Made by a program: the position numbers and the translations under genes. From Symbiodinium natans (lineage: Eukaryota; Sar; Dinophyceae; Suessiales; Symbiodiniaceae), in contig CAJNDS010001546.1 in the NCBI GenBank assembly GCA_905221605.1, forward strand, positions 70,001-134,000: a stretch of DNA of 64,000 nucleotides, read 5' to 3'. A model generated the notes under the pieces. That model did not search any database. It was not told the DNA's origin and worked only from the letters and a program-made list of their open reading frames with translations. Positions 31,901 through 38,332 of the stretch are shown one piece after another (within the stretch, counting starts at the first letter, position 1; the number at the start of each line of letters is the position of its first letter).

Positions 31901-33498
31901 GGTCGCGCACGAACCACCTGGATGTTCAGCTGAAGAATCCTGTTTTGAATATTTCCTTTTTTATGAAATTTACAAGCATGCACAAACTCTTCAGGTTGAA
32001 GGAGATGCAGGGTATGGGCTTCACTGCTTGTTCGCGCTTTTCCGAGGGGCTTCGTTTCGAAGCTTGTGGGGATTGGCTTCGGATTTGCAGGGAACGGCTT
32101 CGGAAGATTTAGGACTCCCGCAAAGCATGGTAGTGTCTGTCAACAGCACTGTACAGCCTGTGAAGCAGCCAAATTGTACGCCCCTCCGCTCCAACGCCCT
32201 CAATTTCTCAATACCCCAACAAAAAATTATAAACAAATGAATCAGACAGAGCCCTTATTAAGAACCGAGTGTTGAAAAAACAGAAACATGCAACAGCAAG
32301 AGCAAGCCTAATAACCCAGAGAGGGGCGCCTGGATTGAGTGTTGTTCGGCGCATGCCGGAACTCGAGGACTGTTGGCCGCCGGCTTCCCAAGGTCCTCTC
32401 GTGCTTTGGGGCTCTTTGTAGCGCGGCTTTAAGTAGCGGCGCTGCTTGGACGGCTTGCGCAGAGCATTTGTGATCTTGTCTTGTGAATGTGTCTTCCTCC
32501 TTTTGAGACCTCCGAGAGCTCATTAAGCCCCGTTTCGGGACATGAAGCCTCACGAAGCATGAGGGGCGCTGGAAGGGAACGCGCGCTTCGAAGCCTCTTT
32601 TTTCGGGACTGCTGGGGCCTGAGTACCTGAGCATGCCCCAAGCCGAAAAAAACGGTCCAAAACCTGACCCAGATGTCAAAACAGACTTGAAGCCACAAGC
32701 CATGGGCTTAGGCCTTAAAAGGCTGTCTGCAACGGAACCTCCAAGACCGAAACTCCGTGAACCCCTGTTCGGTACCCTGAGATGAAGTTGAAGCACTCCC
32801 CGGCCAGCGCCTGGGCTCCGCAGTCGAAAGTGTTGCGGGGCCAGGGCAGAGCCGGGCAGGGGGGTGGGAAGGGGAAGGAATGATTGACGGCTGGGTTGCG
32901 CTAGTCATCCCCTGCACACGACCCCAAAAAAAACCGCCAAAAAAAGCAAAGCCTCAAGCCTCAAGCCCGAAGCACTCCAACATCGACTTGCCTCGATCAG
33001 CCGGCTTTTGCCCACGGACTGCCGGCCGATGAGGATGAATTGCGGCATCGGAAAATCCACAATTCCCAGCTTGTCCTACATTGCGAGAGGAATGTTGGGC
33101 AGCTTGCCTACTTTGGTAAAAGAATGCTCATATAGATTATGGACTGCGCGTCCGAACAGTAGCAGAAATCCAGATACACTTTATAACGTTATAGGGATTT
33201 CGAGGTGAAGGCATTGCAGGTTTGTGTTGGGCGTTGGTACCAGTATCTTTGTGCTGGGGTCGCAATTGGGCGCTAGCCAACCCCTCAACCAACCCTCCAA
33301 CTTCTGAAGCGCAACCGATGGACCCTTCGCAACGACTTGGGCCGCAGGCCGCAAACCGTAACCCAAACTGCGGGATTTTAATCCCTCGATCTTGCAACCT
33401 TGACCTTGACCTCTCCCAAGCCCAATCCCCTCCTGGACGCGGGCTTTGACATCTCCCAAGACATTTAGCAGGTCAGATTTGGCTCCAACGGATGCCAT
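22706..33498 (-). CDS. dynamin-superfamily large GTPase (Mx/DLP-like), multi-exon
   Basis: Twenty-seven exons (listed separately), about 495 codons, join in order into one protein. Dynamins bind and hydrolyse GTP, polymerise on membranes and drive fission or fusion. Visible G motifs: G1 GRQSVGKS, G2 region with TLGSRRPT, G3 DLPG, G4 NKLD. After these comes the bundle/stalk part with MASKAQGLMHAG, IGFKNFVKYMERL, TTRDCGISFATALTHVMEG, YIDYLRNEIQLL, QARGVSMSSLTWRDVV and ERIKWFFEIQKD. The sequence best matches the protist Mx-like dynamins with the IGRQSVGKSRLIE P-loop, by memory of that family. The start is the Met at 33498. The 3' end is not resolved: exons for the last stalk helix and the C-terminal effector part should lie below 22706. 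Pieces are also missing between 28220 and 27145, between 25903 and 25238 and between 25029 and 24307. No PH or proline-rich domain was seen. Confidence 0.92.
22886..22900 (-). CDS. dynamin-like GTPase 15-base micro-exon
   Basis: Only 15 bases: one base finishing Trp, codons for FFEI, and two bases of Gln. Acceptor CTGAG|G, donor CA|GATGCC (GA type). It is required to bridge ERIKW and KDAVLEFM with the family spacing and frame. Confidence 0.82.
23010..23078 (-). CDS. dynamin-like GTPase exon, stalk
   Basis: Reads LLSHEAHLPLQRRVAYVGER and IKW; donor TG|GTTCC (GT). The acceptor is either CCTAG|G or a few bases further in, so the 5' edge is uncertain. Confidence 0.85.
23385..23440 (-). CDS. dynamin-like GTPase exon, stalk
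   Basis: After CCGAG|G reads VIQARGVSMSSLTWRDVVVK and then HL. The 3' edge is uncertain by a few codons. Confidence 0.85.
23550..23612. repeat. TA and GA microsatellites
   Basis: A TA array followed by GAGAGAGA inside an intron of the dynamin-like gene. Confidence 0.9.
24031..24070 (-). CDS. dynamin-like GTPase exon, stalk
   Basis: Forty bases reading RFSEIAVEIKKRD; acceptor CCCAG|G, donor GAT|GTGCCT. It joins in frame to the exons on both sides. Confidence 0.87.
24082..24121. repeat. GGAGCATGG/GGAGCGTGG repeat
   Basis: About four 9-10 base units inside an intron of the dynamin-like gene. Confidence 0.75.
24265..24307 (-). CDS. dynamin-like GTPase exon, stalk
   Basis: Reads AQFRRLMMEVEIF; acceptor TGGAG|G, donor TT|GCTGCT (GC). 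The split Leu codon is completed by the next exon's first base. Confidence 0.87.
24827..24915 (-). CDS. tryptophan-rich coding-like block inside the dynamin region
   Basis: The minus frame reads GTIVAETSDWECFEALWNFN and then EIWK before GTTGTG. It has exon-like edges, but the dynamin family has nothing like it at this position. It may be an insertion, an alternative exon or chance. Confidence 0.3.
25029..25085 (-). CDS. dynamin-like GTPase exon, stalk
   Basis: After GTGCAG|G reads DFCSLNDYIDYLRNEIQLL; donor CTT|GACATA (GA type, tentative). It joins in phase 0 to the preceding exon ending in PSE. Confidence 0.85.
25170..25238 (-). CDS. dynamin-like GTPase exon, stalk
   Basis: Sixty-nine bases, ELRAFHTYHTTLGSAHFSML followed by PSE. 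Acceptor TTGCAG|G, donor GAG|GATGGG (GA). Confidence 0.88.
25903..25978 (-). CDS. dynamin-like GTPase exon, bundle/stalk
   Basis: Reads DPHRILSTTRDCGISFATAL and THVME; acceptor GGGAG|G, donor AAG|GCCCAT (GC). The RILSTTR and HVMEG words are typical of this dynamin branch. Confidence 0.9.
26189..26248 (-). CDS. dynamin-like GTPase exon, stalk helix
   Basis: Exactly 20 codons, DLKSTAQQQKKDLETEYNDT, highly charged and helical. Acceptor CCAG|G, donor ACG|GACCCG (GA). It joins in phase 0 to the exon at 25903-25978. Confidence 0.88.
26343..26405 (-). CDS. dynamin-like GTPase exon, stalk helix
   Basis: Reads LRKKIEQMFADAIDPVLTNL and K; donor AAG|GATTGA (GA). The acceptor is GGCAG|C or nine bases later at AAG|A, which would match the family spacing better. 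Confidence 0.87.
26406..26634 (+). CDS. plus-strand coding-like frame nested in the dynamin gene
   Basis: From a plausible acceptor TTTCTTCCTTAG, the plus strand is open for about 75 codons to a TAG, with EVTAAQVDARVRELVAVLRL and DVKDEDEKVRV near the end, which resembles one HEAT-like helix pair. It abuts the minus-strand exon at 26343-26405 back to back. No domain is certain. It could be a nested gene, an antisense relic or chance. Confidence 0.35.
26711..26776 (-). CDS. dynamin-like GTPase exon, stalk
   Basis: Reads GLSDLYMGTIGFKNFVKYME and RL; acceptor GACAG|G, donor CTT|GTCTGC (GT). Among the most family-diagnostic exons of the gene. Confidence 0.92.
26854..26920 (-). CDS. dynamin-like GTPase exon, bundle/stalk
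   Basis: Reads QDEKDTEDRNQMASKAQGLM and HA. The family join to GLSD needs the break after GCC, where the intron would start GGGATT. Shifting by two bases gives a GA start but an odd 3' end, so the junction is unusual. Confidence 0.85.
27116..27145 (-). CDS. dynamin-like GTPase 30-base exon
   Basis: Reads CSKCRSLVD plus part of Leu; acceptor TCGAG|G, donor TT|GCTGTT (GC). Supported by frame and by the family's PLVDLR word, less firmly than its neighbours. Confidence 0.6.
27562..27606. repeat. CT microsatellite
   Basis: An array of TC/CT dinucleotides with two TGTT interruptions, in an intron of the dynamin-like gene. Confidence 0.95.
28220..28256 (-). CDS. dynamin-like GTPase exon after G4
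   Basis: Thirty-seven bases reading WVDGFGDLPDSL; acceptor ACAAG|G, donor CTG|GTGAGG (GT). Confidence 0.87.
28806..28831 (-). CDS. dynamin-like GTPase 26-base micro-exon
   Basis: Reads DLTTDNVS plus two bases of Lys; acceptor AAAAG|G, donor AA|GTGCCT (GT). It bridges NKLDKYYS and KWVDGFGDLP exactly in frame. Confidence 0.85.
28855..29092. repeat. CACCC, CACG, GC and CAGACG microsatellite cluster
   Basis: Several arrays in a row inside a dynamin-gene intron. Thr/His/Pro and Val/Cys frames here are artefacts. Confidence 0.95.
29113..29185 (+). CDS. plus-strand exon-like block
   Basis: After GCGCAG|G the plus frame reads ELGEVLHMLAMTWERALGIG. It has exon-like edges but lies on the opposite strand within an intron of the dynamin-like gene. 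The family is unknown. Confidence 0.3.
29447..29497 (-). CDS. dynamin-like GTPase exon, G4 motif
   Basis: Reads DLKRTILIRNKLDKYYS. NKLD is the G4 motif that recognises guanine (TKLD in most dynamins). Acceptor CCAAG|G, donor TCT|GCCGCT (GC). Without splicing the frame would run on to a stop at 29291. Confidence 0.92.
29806..29884 (-). CDS. dynamin-like GTPase exon, G domain
   Basis: Reads NVMLCVEQAGDAATMSTLAK and CRALDP; acceptor TCGAG|G, donor CCC|GCCTCC (GC). Its first base completes the Arg codon of the previous exon. Confidence 0.92.
30181..30233 (-). CDS. dynamin-like GTPase exon, G domain
   Basis: Reads DLADKIETLVMTFMKDK plus two bases of Arg; acceptor GAAAG|G, donor CG|GAGCCT (GA). 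Confidence 0.9.
30550..30609 (-). CDS. dynamin-like GTPase exon, G3 motif
   Basis: Exactly 20 codons, DMQIVDLPGFRDFAIDTGKQ, carrying the DLPG switch II motif. Acceptor AGCAG|G, donor CAG|GATACT (GA). Confidence 0.95.
30952..31014 (-). CDS. dynamin-like GTPase exon, G domain
   Basis: Reads ECGTSVSHEPIYVRIESSKC and V; acceptor CCCAG|G, donor GTC|GAATCT (GA). It joins in phase 0 to both neighbours. Confidence 0.9.
31291..31338 (-). CDS. dynamin-like GTPase exon, G domain
   Basis: Sixteen codons, LRRSSQVMKIVGDAHE; acceptor CGCAG|C, donor GAG|GACCTC (GA). Confidence 0.87.
31631..31795. repeat. (TTGGGGG)n heptamer array
   Basis: About 23 near-perfect copies of TTGGGGG, with a few six-base and GGGGCTT variants, lie within a dynamin-gene intron. 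G-rich on plus, so the pre-mRNA would be C-rich. Both strands are open as low-complexity frames and are not genes. Confidence 0.97.
31863..31917 (-). CDS. dynamin-like GTPase exon, G domain
   Basis: Reads WFVRDRKTNHWIDHPVDQ; acceptor TCCAG|G, donor CAG|GCAGGG (GC). Confidence 0.92.
32330..32395 (-). CDS. dynamin-like GTPase exon, G2 region
   Basis: Reads TLGSRRPTVLEFRHAPNNTQ and S; TLGSRRPT is the switch I/G2 region with its conserved Thr. Acceptor CGAGAG|G, donor AG|GCGCCC (GC). Confidence 0.95.
32776..32810 (-). CDS. dynamin-like GTPase 35-base exon
   Basis: Reads ALAGECFNFIS plus two bases of Gly; acceptor GCCCAG|G, donor GG|GTACCG (GT). Confidence 0.93.
32992..33075 (-). CDS. dynamin-like GTPase exon, G1 P-loop
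   Basis: Twenty-eight codons containing DFPMPQFILIGRQSVGKSR and LIE. GRQSVGKS is the phosphate-binding loop. Acceptor TGTAG|G, donor GAG|GCAAGT, a consensus-like GC donor. Confidence 0.96.
33433..33498 (-). CDS. dynamin-like GTPase first coding exon
   Basis: Starts ATG and reads MASVGAKSDLLNVLGDVKAR then VQ, with donor CAG|GAGGGG (GA). The frame and helical N-terminus fit the family. A further small exon before the P-loop exon cannot be excluded. Confidence 0.75.
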
Positions 33499-33566
33499 GA
33501 TGACCGCTGTGCAGGACGGGAGGGTCAACCGTGCAAAAACTTTGTATCCGACTCTCTTTGTCTTAA

Positions 33567-33588
33567 CTACGGCTTGGACCCAAAACAT
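33567..33588 (-). promoter_or_regulatory. weak spliced-leader-like sequence upstream of the dynamin start
   Basis: The minus strand reads TTTTGGGTCCAAGCCGTAG about 70 bases upstream of the ATG. Dinoflagellate spliced leader ends in ATTTTGGCTCAAG and begins CCGTAG, so this resembles a worn tandem leader relic. The match is imperfect and may be chance. Confidence 0.25.
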
Positions 33589-33929
33589 ATTCTGCTACCT
33601 GAACTCACATGTTCCGAACCCATGTGCTTGGCAGCGTGGCGTAGCTTGGCAATGCGCGTATCTGATCCTGATTGGCGCGGCACGTACGGAATCACGAAAT
33701 TTTTAGGGACGTGGCACACCACGCATTTGCGTATATTGAATTTCCTTGTGACTACTTCCTGATCTCACCTGCAACGACGAAACTCGCTTGCCTGCGACTA
33801 TAACCTTCCATCACTTGTGACTGCATTGGCCCCAGATGTCCCTCCCGCTCGAGAGGGGTTTCAAGCTCAGAAAAACAACAAGCTCACCTGCGACTTTAAA
33901 GGAACCAGCGCAGGTAGATCTTCTAGGAA

Positions 33930-34140
33930 ATTTGAGGCTTTAGGGCTTGGGGCCTTTCACAGTTTAGGGTTTCGGGTTCGGGGTTTAAGGTTGTCGGGCT
34001 TAGGGTTTAGGGTTGTTGAGAGGTTTAGGGCTTCTAGGCTTTAGGTGCGCTAGGCTTTCGGGTTCAGGACAAGGGTTGAGGGTTTAAGGCTTTTCGGGGA
34101 AAAGGTTTGGAGGCTTCGGGGTTAAGGCTTAAGGCTTTTC
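33930..34140. repeat. degenerate telomere-like words
   Basis: About fifteen TTTAGGG, CTTAGGG, TTTCGGG and CTTTAGG words in loose tandem order, upstream of the dynamin-like gene. Confidence 0.7.
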
Positions 34141-34194
34141 TGCTTGAAACCTTCGGGAACTTTGCAATTAGGGAGTTGCTAATCAGGGATTCCA

Positions 34195-34222
34195 TACATA
34201 CACATACACATACACATACACA
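34195..34222. repeat. ACATAC microsatellite
   Basis: Four to five copies of ACATAC. Confidence 0.9.
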
Positions 34223-34729
34223 TGTGCGTGCTGTTTCTTTGGGGCTAAGGAGGTCCTTAACGTAAAAACTCGTCACGTTTCAGAGCTGTTTTTCCGGCTT
34301 CTCCGCCTTCATCTTTTGGTGTCGAGTTTGAAAGTTTAGGGCTAAGGCTGAACCTAGCTTTGCAGTCTAAGGTTTCATACCGGGGGGGACAGGGTCTCAT
34401 TATGGGGTCATTTTGGTGCCAGTCCTTCATCTGTGGCTTCGGGAGATTTGTGTTTGGCCCAGGCCTCTGCCTATCACAAACGTGCTGATGGGTGGAAAAA
34501 AGGAGATGGGAACTGATGCGCAGAAGTGTGTCGAACGTGATCTCACGCTTTTCGTGTCACAGCCAGCTATTGTCGTAGTAGTTCTCTGCGCGCTCAGTAC
34601 TTGTCGAACTCTGTGGAAATCTTGGTGTAAGAGTACCTTTGTGCTGTGGTCTTTCGTGCAGTATCGCACATACTCTTACAGAGTCATTGGAACTCCCCCC
34701 CACCCCCCCAGAAGAAAAAAAAAATCTTG

Positions 34730-34884
34730 ATCGAAGGGTCTCCGGGGCACTTGTTGGGCTCGAACTTGGCCTCCCGCAAGGTGCAGGTGGCGGAACAGGC
34801 GAGGTGCCGGGCCACGGTGCCCGTGAAGAAGATGTCCAGAAACGTCCCCACGAACTCCGGGATCAAGGCCAGGACTCCCAGCAC
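34730..34884 (-). CDS. membrane-protein exon-like block
   Basis: The minus frame reads MLGVLALIPEFVGTFLDIFF and later CTLREAKFEPNKCPGDPSIK. A probable membrane helix is followed by a polar, Cys-containing segment. Not recognised. It probably belongs with the block at 35255-35335. Confidence 0.5.
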
Positions 34885-34905
34885 GCTGCCTCACAAGATT
34901 TTAAG

Positions 34906-35195
34906 CATCTTTTTGCTTACATCTCTTTAGCACACCAAAACGACGCTCTCTCTCTCTCTCTCTCTGTCTTTCGCTTTCTCTCACAAGAAAAGAGGCTAGG
35001 AGAGGCCCCCCCTAATTATAGAGCGTTTCAAACTTAAGAAGTTCTATCACAAGACAATTGCATCTTTTTGCTTACATCTCTGTCTTTACCACACAAAAAA
35101 GGCGCTCTCTCCCTTTCTCTCGCAAGACAAGAGGCCAGGAGAGGCGCCCCCCCCCTAAATACAGACCGTGTCAAACTTAAGAAGTTCTATTCACA
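34906..35195. repeat. tandem ~155-bp duplication
   Basis: Two direct copies begin CATCTTTTTGCTTACATCTCT, contain CT runs, AAGAGGC(T/C)AGGAGAGGC and CAAACTTAAGAAGTTCTAT, and start near 34907 and 35061. By eye they are about 80 per cent alike, with different CT lengths. Confidence 0.85.
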
Positions 35196-35254
35196 TGAGG
35201 CTCTCGACACACAGCTGCGGAACATTGCGACAGATATACAGCCCAGCTTCTGTC

Positions 35255-35335
35255 GGCGGGCTGTTCGTGGTTCATGCCGTTGCCAATCATGCGCCAGGCC
35301 AGCATGCACTCTTGCAGGCCGCCGCTCCTAGCAGA
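35255..35335 (-). CDS. exon-like block, unidentified gene
   Basis: After TGCAAG the minus frame reads ECMLAWRMIGNGMNHEQPAD. The plus strand is also partly open here. It probably lies upstream of the block at 34.7-34.9 kb in one gene. Confidence 0.4.
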
Positions 35336-35957
35336 GTGGGGAGCACAGTGGAGCGGCTGAACTTCCAGCACGCTGTAGGGCAGTTGTAGGGCAGTTGTGG
35401 GAAGTTGTAGGACTCAGGCTTTAGGAGGCAGAGGAACCTTTGTAGTTATGGCGCTTTGGTGAAGACGGTGACCCCAAAGCCCTAAAGCCTTCTCTCTTCC
35501 AGCCTAGTAAAGTGGTTGTCTGTCAAAGTACGGTACGTGCAACGCAAGTCGGCCCTGGCTAAGCTTCTGCCCCAGAAGGCCCCCTTGCGCCTAGAACTCC
35601 ACGCCACCCGGCCGCTTGAAAACGAGAAGGGGTTCGACAGCGCACTGTAGCTGTGTTGACAGCAATAGCCTTGGCGTTTTCCGAAACATCACAGGTGTTT
35701 GTCCCGGTCCCGCAGAAACCCCCAAGAAAGGCCTACACAATCCAAGATTCATCTAAAGCCCTTAGCAGGCGCTCAATGCCTTGGAGCTCGAAGGCCCGAA
35801 GCCCCCTTATAATCCCCCAAACCCTTCAAACTCAGTACGTCGATGGATCGGGCTTGAAAGGGGTAGCCGTGCAGCTGTTAAGATAAGTCCGGGTTTGGAG
35901 GCTTACAGCGGGCGGTTTGTTGGGAAGGGCCCGAACCGTGCGCAAGAACCAAGATCA

Positions 35958-36072
35958 ACGCCGATTCCAAATCATCCACCAGCAGCAGCCCCACTCGGCT
36001 TTCCAGCCATTTCGAGCAATGCGCTCCAAGGCCACGCCCCTGTGCGGGTCCAAAGTGGAGAACATCACCTCT
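35958..36072 (-). CDS. exon-like block, unidentified gene
   Basis: After CGAGAG|G the frame reads VMFSTLDPHRGVALERIARN and GWKAEWGCCWWMIWN. It is tryptophan-rich, and the plus strand here reads as low-complexity Pro/Ser. No family recognised. Confidence 0.45.
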
Positions 36073-36324
36073 CGTGCTGATTTGGTGCGGGGGGGGAGGG
36101 CATTTTTGATTGGTTCTTGCGGCGCACCCTCTTGACAGCTCTGTGTGTATGCTTGTTCGGGGTGCCCAACCTTCCCGGACGACATCTGGCGATGGCCCTC
36201 CAATGGATCAAAAACCTGAGCTGTTCGAGAAAGATCGAGAGACGGAGGCGCGAAATTTTGAGAGGAGAACTTGTTTGTCCCTATTTTTAGGGCCAACTAT
36301 TGGGGGGTCTTTCTTCGGTCTGAC

Positions 36325-36361
36325 TGAGAGTGAGAAGGAGAGGGAGAGAGGGAGAGAGGGG

Positions 36362-36394
<33 letters not shown>

Positions 36395-36405
36395 CGAGAG
36401 AGGGC
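36325..36405. repeat. GA microsatellite
   Basis: An array of GAGAGA with GGGA and AAGA interruptions. Confidence 0.95.
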
Positions 36406-36464
36406 GGAGAGGAATCACTTATATCGAGCCCATGAGCTGCTGCACGCGAAAGAGGTGTTTTCTT

Positions 36465-36481
36465 CCCCCCCCCCCCCCCCC
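36465..36481. repeat. poly-C run
   Basis: A C run of about 17 bases. Confidence 0.9.
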
Positions 36482-36544
36482 TCCCACGGTTTGTAGCCCA
36501 CAGCTCTCTCTCGCTCACTCTCCGTCTCCCTCCTTCTTCGTCTT

Positions 36545-36625
36545 CTGCGCACTTAAGAGCCCCCCTATGCGGGTGACCCGGCCGGGACGGCCAAGTGGTT
36601 CCCTGTCTGATCATCCCTGCATTCA
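36545..36625 (+). repeat. tRNA-like/CT-rich element, copy 1
   Basis: After a CTTCTTCG-rich tract comes GCACTTAAGAGCCCCC, then GGGTGACC..CGGGACGGCCAAGTGGTTCC. The GGCCAAGTGGTT word resembles the A box of Leu/Ser tRNAs. No B box or cloverleaf is seen. It is similar to the element at 37160-37235. Confidence 0.5.
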
Positions 36626-37059
36626 GGAGCTGCGTACGCTTGCCACCGGCTTCCTTGAGCCGGCGGCCCCGTACCTGTGTTAGGGCGGGCTGGGCGCGGT
36701 TCTCGCACTCTCTATCAGTGTCCATGGGCGCTCCGGTCTCGTAGTCCGTCTCCTGGGTCCCCACTGTGGCACGCAAAAATGCTTTTCACGGCTGCTTGCC
36801 CTTTTGAGCTTCAGGGCGTCGTTTCTTGTTTTGAGGCTGGTCCCCATTCTCGGGATCGTGCTGGTGGTCTCGGCTGTCTTTGGTACCTTCTTGTTGTCGC
36901 ATGGTCCTTGGTGTCCCCGTGGCCCTCGGTGTCCTCCTAGTCCATGTGTGCTGGTCCCGTGGCACCCGTTCTGAGCCATTCCTCCACTGTGTGCTCCTGC
37001 TCGTTGTCGTCGCCGAACTTCGTCACGTGGTCCCCGTCCGTGTCGTGCTCGGTCTTTCT

Positions 37060-37235
37060 TTCTTTCTTTCGTTGGGGTCAGGGCGTGCTCGACCTCTCTC
37101 TCTCTCGCTCTCTCCTCCTCTTCTTCTTCTTCTTCTTCTTCTTCTTCTTCTTCTTCTTCTCCTCCACACTTGAGAGGGCCCCCCGAAGGTGACCCACGGC
37201 CGCGACGGCCAAGCGGTTAAGTCTGGTCACAGGTC
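37060..37235 (+). repeat. tRNA-like/CT-rich element, copy 2
   Basis: CT and CTT arrays (37097-37160) are followed by ACACTTGAGAGGGCCCCCC and GGTGACCC..CGCGACGGCCAAGCGGTTAAG. It matches copy 1 in order and sequence. The duplication with a pol III A-box-like word suggests a tRNA-derived SINE relic, which is inference. Confidence 0.5.
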
Positions 37236-37470
37236 CCTTTTGAGACCAACTGGTGCGGGCTCTCTCTCTCTCGCTCTCTCTCCCTTTAGGTGCAGCCCAA
37301 AGCGCAGTGGCAACTTCCCCGCTCTCCTGAGCTCGTACTGCTTAAAGCTTGTGTTTGCGCACCCGCAGGGATTCTATCCAAATAGTCTCAAAGTGTGATC
37401 TGGTTCATGTTGTTATACTACTTCTTCCAGCTCTTAAGATTTGTGCAGAAATCATGGGCGCCAAGCGGAT

Positions 37471-37580
37471 CTAAGCGGCCAGGTCGGTCTTTCGGCTGTA
37501 CCAGAGGCAGCCGAAGCCACCGAGGCACTTGCTGGTGAGGGAAGGCTCCTGGCCAGGGCACTCCTCCTTCTTGATGAAGC
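37471..37580 (-). CDS. cysteine-rich protein, possible last exon
   Basis: Begins TTGAG|GC and reads GFIKKEECPGQEPSLTSKCL then GGFGCLWYSRKTDLAA before a TAG. An internal CTG|GCC site could be a GC donor instead. Its phase joins exactly to the exon at 37776-37842. Confidence 0.6.
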
Positions 37581-37775
37581 CTCAAAAAAGCGGGAAATGG
37601 GTTTGGGGTGATGGTGATGGTGTTCCACGGATTCCACGGGGCCGTGGACCTGACACCTGAAAAAACCTTGGGCCAACTGGGTTCAATGGGGTTCAAAACA
37701 GGGGATGTGCTCCAGGATCTTTCGGTTGACCCTGGAACCTGCAACCTGGAAAATCCCGCGCCGCCAAGAAGCCGC

Positions 37776-37842
37776 CCTGCTCACAGTTGGCCACGTACGT
37801 CTTGGTGCAACCATTGGGCAGCTGCTTTTTGGCCAAGACCAC
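37776..37842 (-). CDS. cysteine-rich protein exon
   Basis: After GGGCAG|G reads VVLAKKQLPNGCTKTYVANC then EQ, with donor AGG|GCGGCT (GC). Joined to the next exon it gives ANCEQGFIKKEECPG. The Cys spacing suggests a secreted or lumenal protein. No family is recognised. Confidence 0.6.
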
Positions 37843-38012
37843 CTGCCCAGCTCCAGTTCGAGAGCACGGGAAGTCACAAGGCTCCGCAGGGGGGAAGCGC
37901 TAGCTTAGCTTGCATCCAAGTCTGGAAGAAGAGTCTCTGCTAAAATCTTTCGTGAAGAGAAAGAAGAAGAACAACCTCCGAACAAAATCGAGGGGAAAGT
38001 GGAAACTTTGGC

Positions 38013-38064
38013 CCAGGGACAAGTTGTAGCCACATTTGAGCACATCTTCAGCACTCTCAAGGCA
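38013..38064 (-). CDS. cysteine-rich protein exon
   Basis: After TTCAAG reads CLESAEDVLKCGYNLSL; donor TGG|GCCAAA (GC). Likely the same gene as the two blocks below it, although the phases do not join directly, so a small exon may be missing. Confidence 0.45.
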
Positions 38065-38233
38065 CTTGAACCCAGAGCATGGCAACGCCGCGCAACGAAG
38101 AGAAGAGCATGGGAGGAAACCCGGCGCTTGGGAATCTTGGGAATGGGGGGCTTGGTGCGAAGGCGTGGGATCTAGATTCTACAGGGTGTAGGAGGTGCTC
38201 TGATGCTCCGATGGTCCGCTGCCTCGCGCTCAC

Positions 38234-38332
38234 CATTCCATTCCTGCGCGAGGTACCGGAAGGAGCCGAACACACGCGTAACGTCTTCGGAGGAGTTGGC
38301 ACCATCGTTGCCGTCCTCATACCTGGAAGCTT
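38234..38332 (-). CDS. exon-like block near the cysteine-rich gene
   Basis: After TTTCAG the frame reads ASRYEDGNDGANSSEDVTRV and FGSFRYLAQEWN before ATG|GTGAGC, a consensus GT donor. A region near 38.6 kb (CFAPRPANPESNSC) may be a further Cys-rich exon. Confidence 0.55.

Noticed and set aside
37195-37260. A tRNA-Ser or tRNA-Leu gene
   Set aside because: Only an A-box-like word is present. No B box, anticodon arm or cloverleaf pairing was found.
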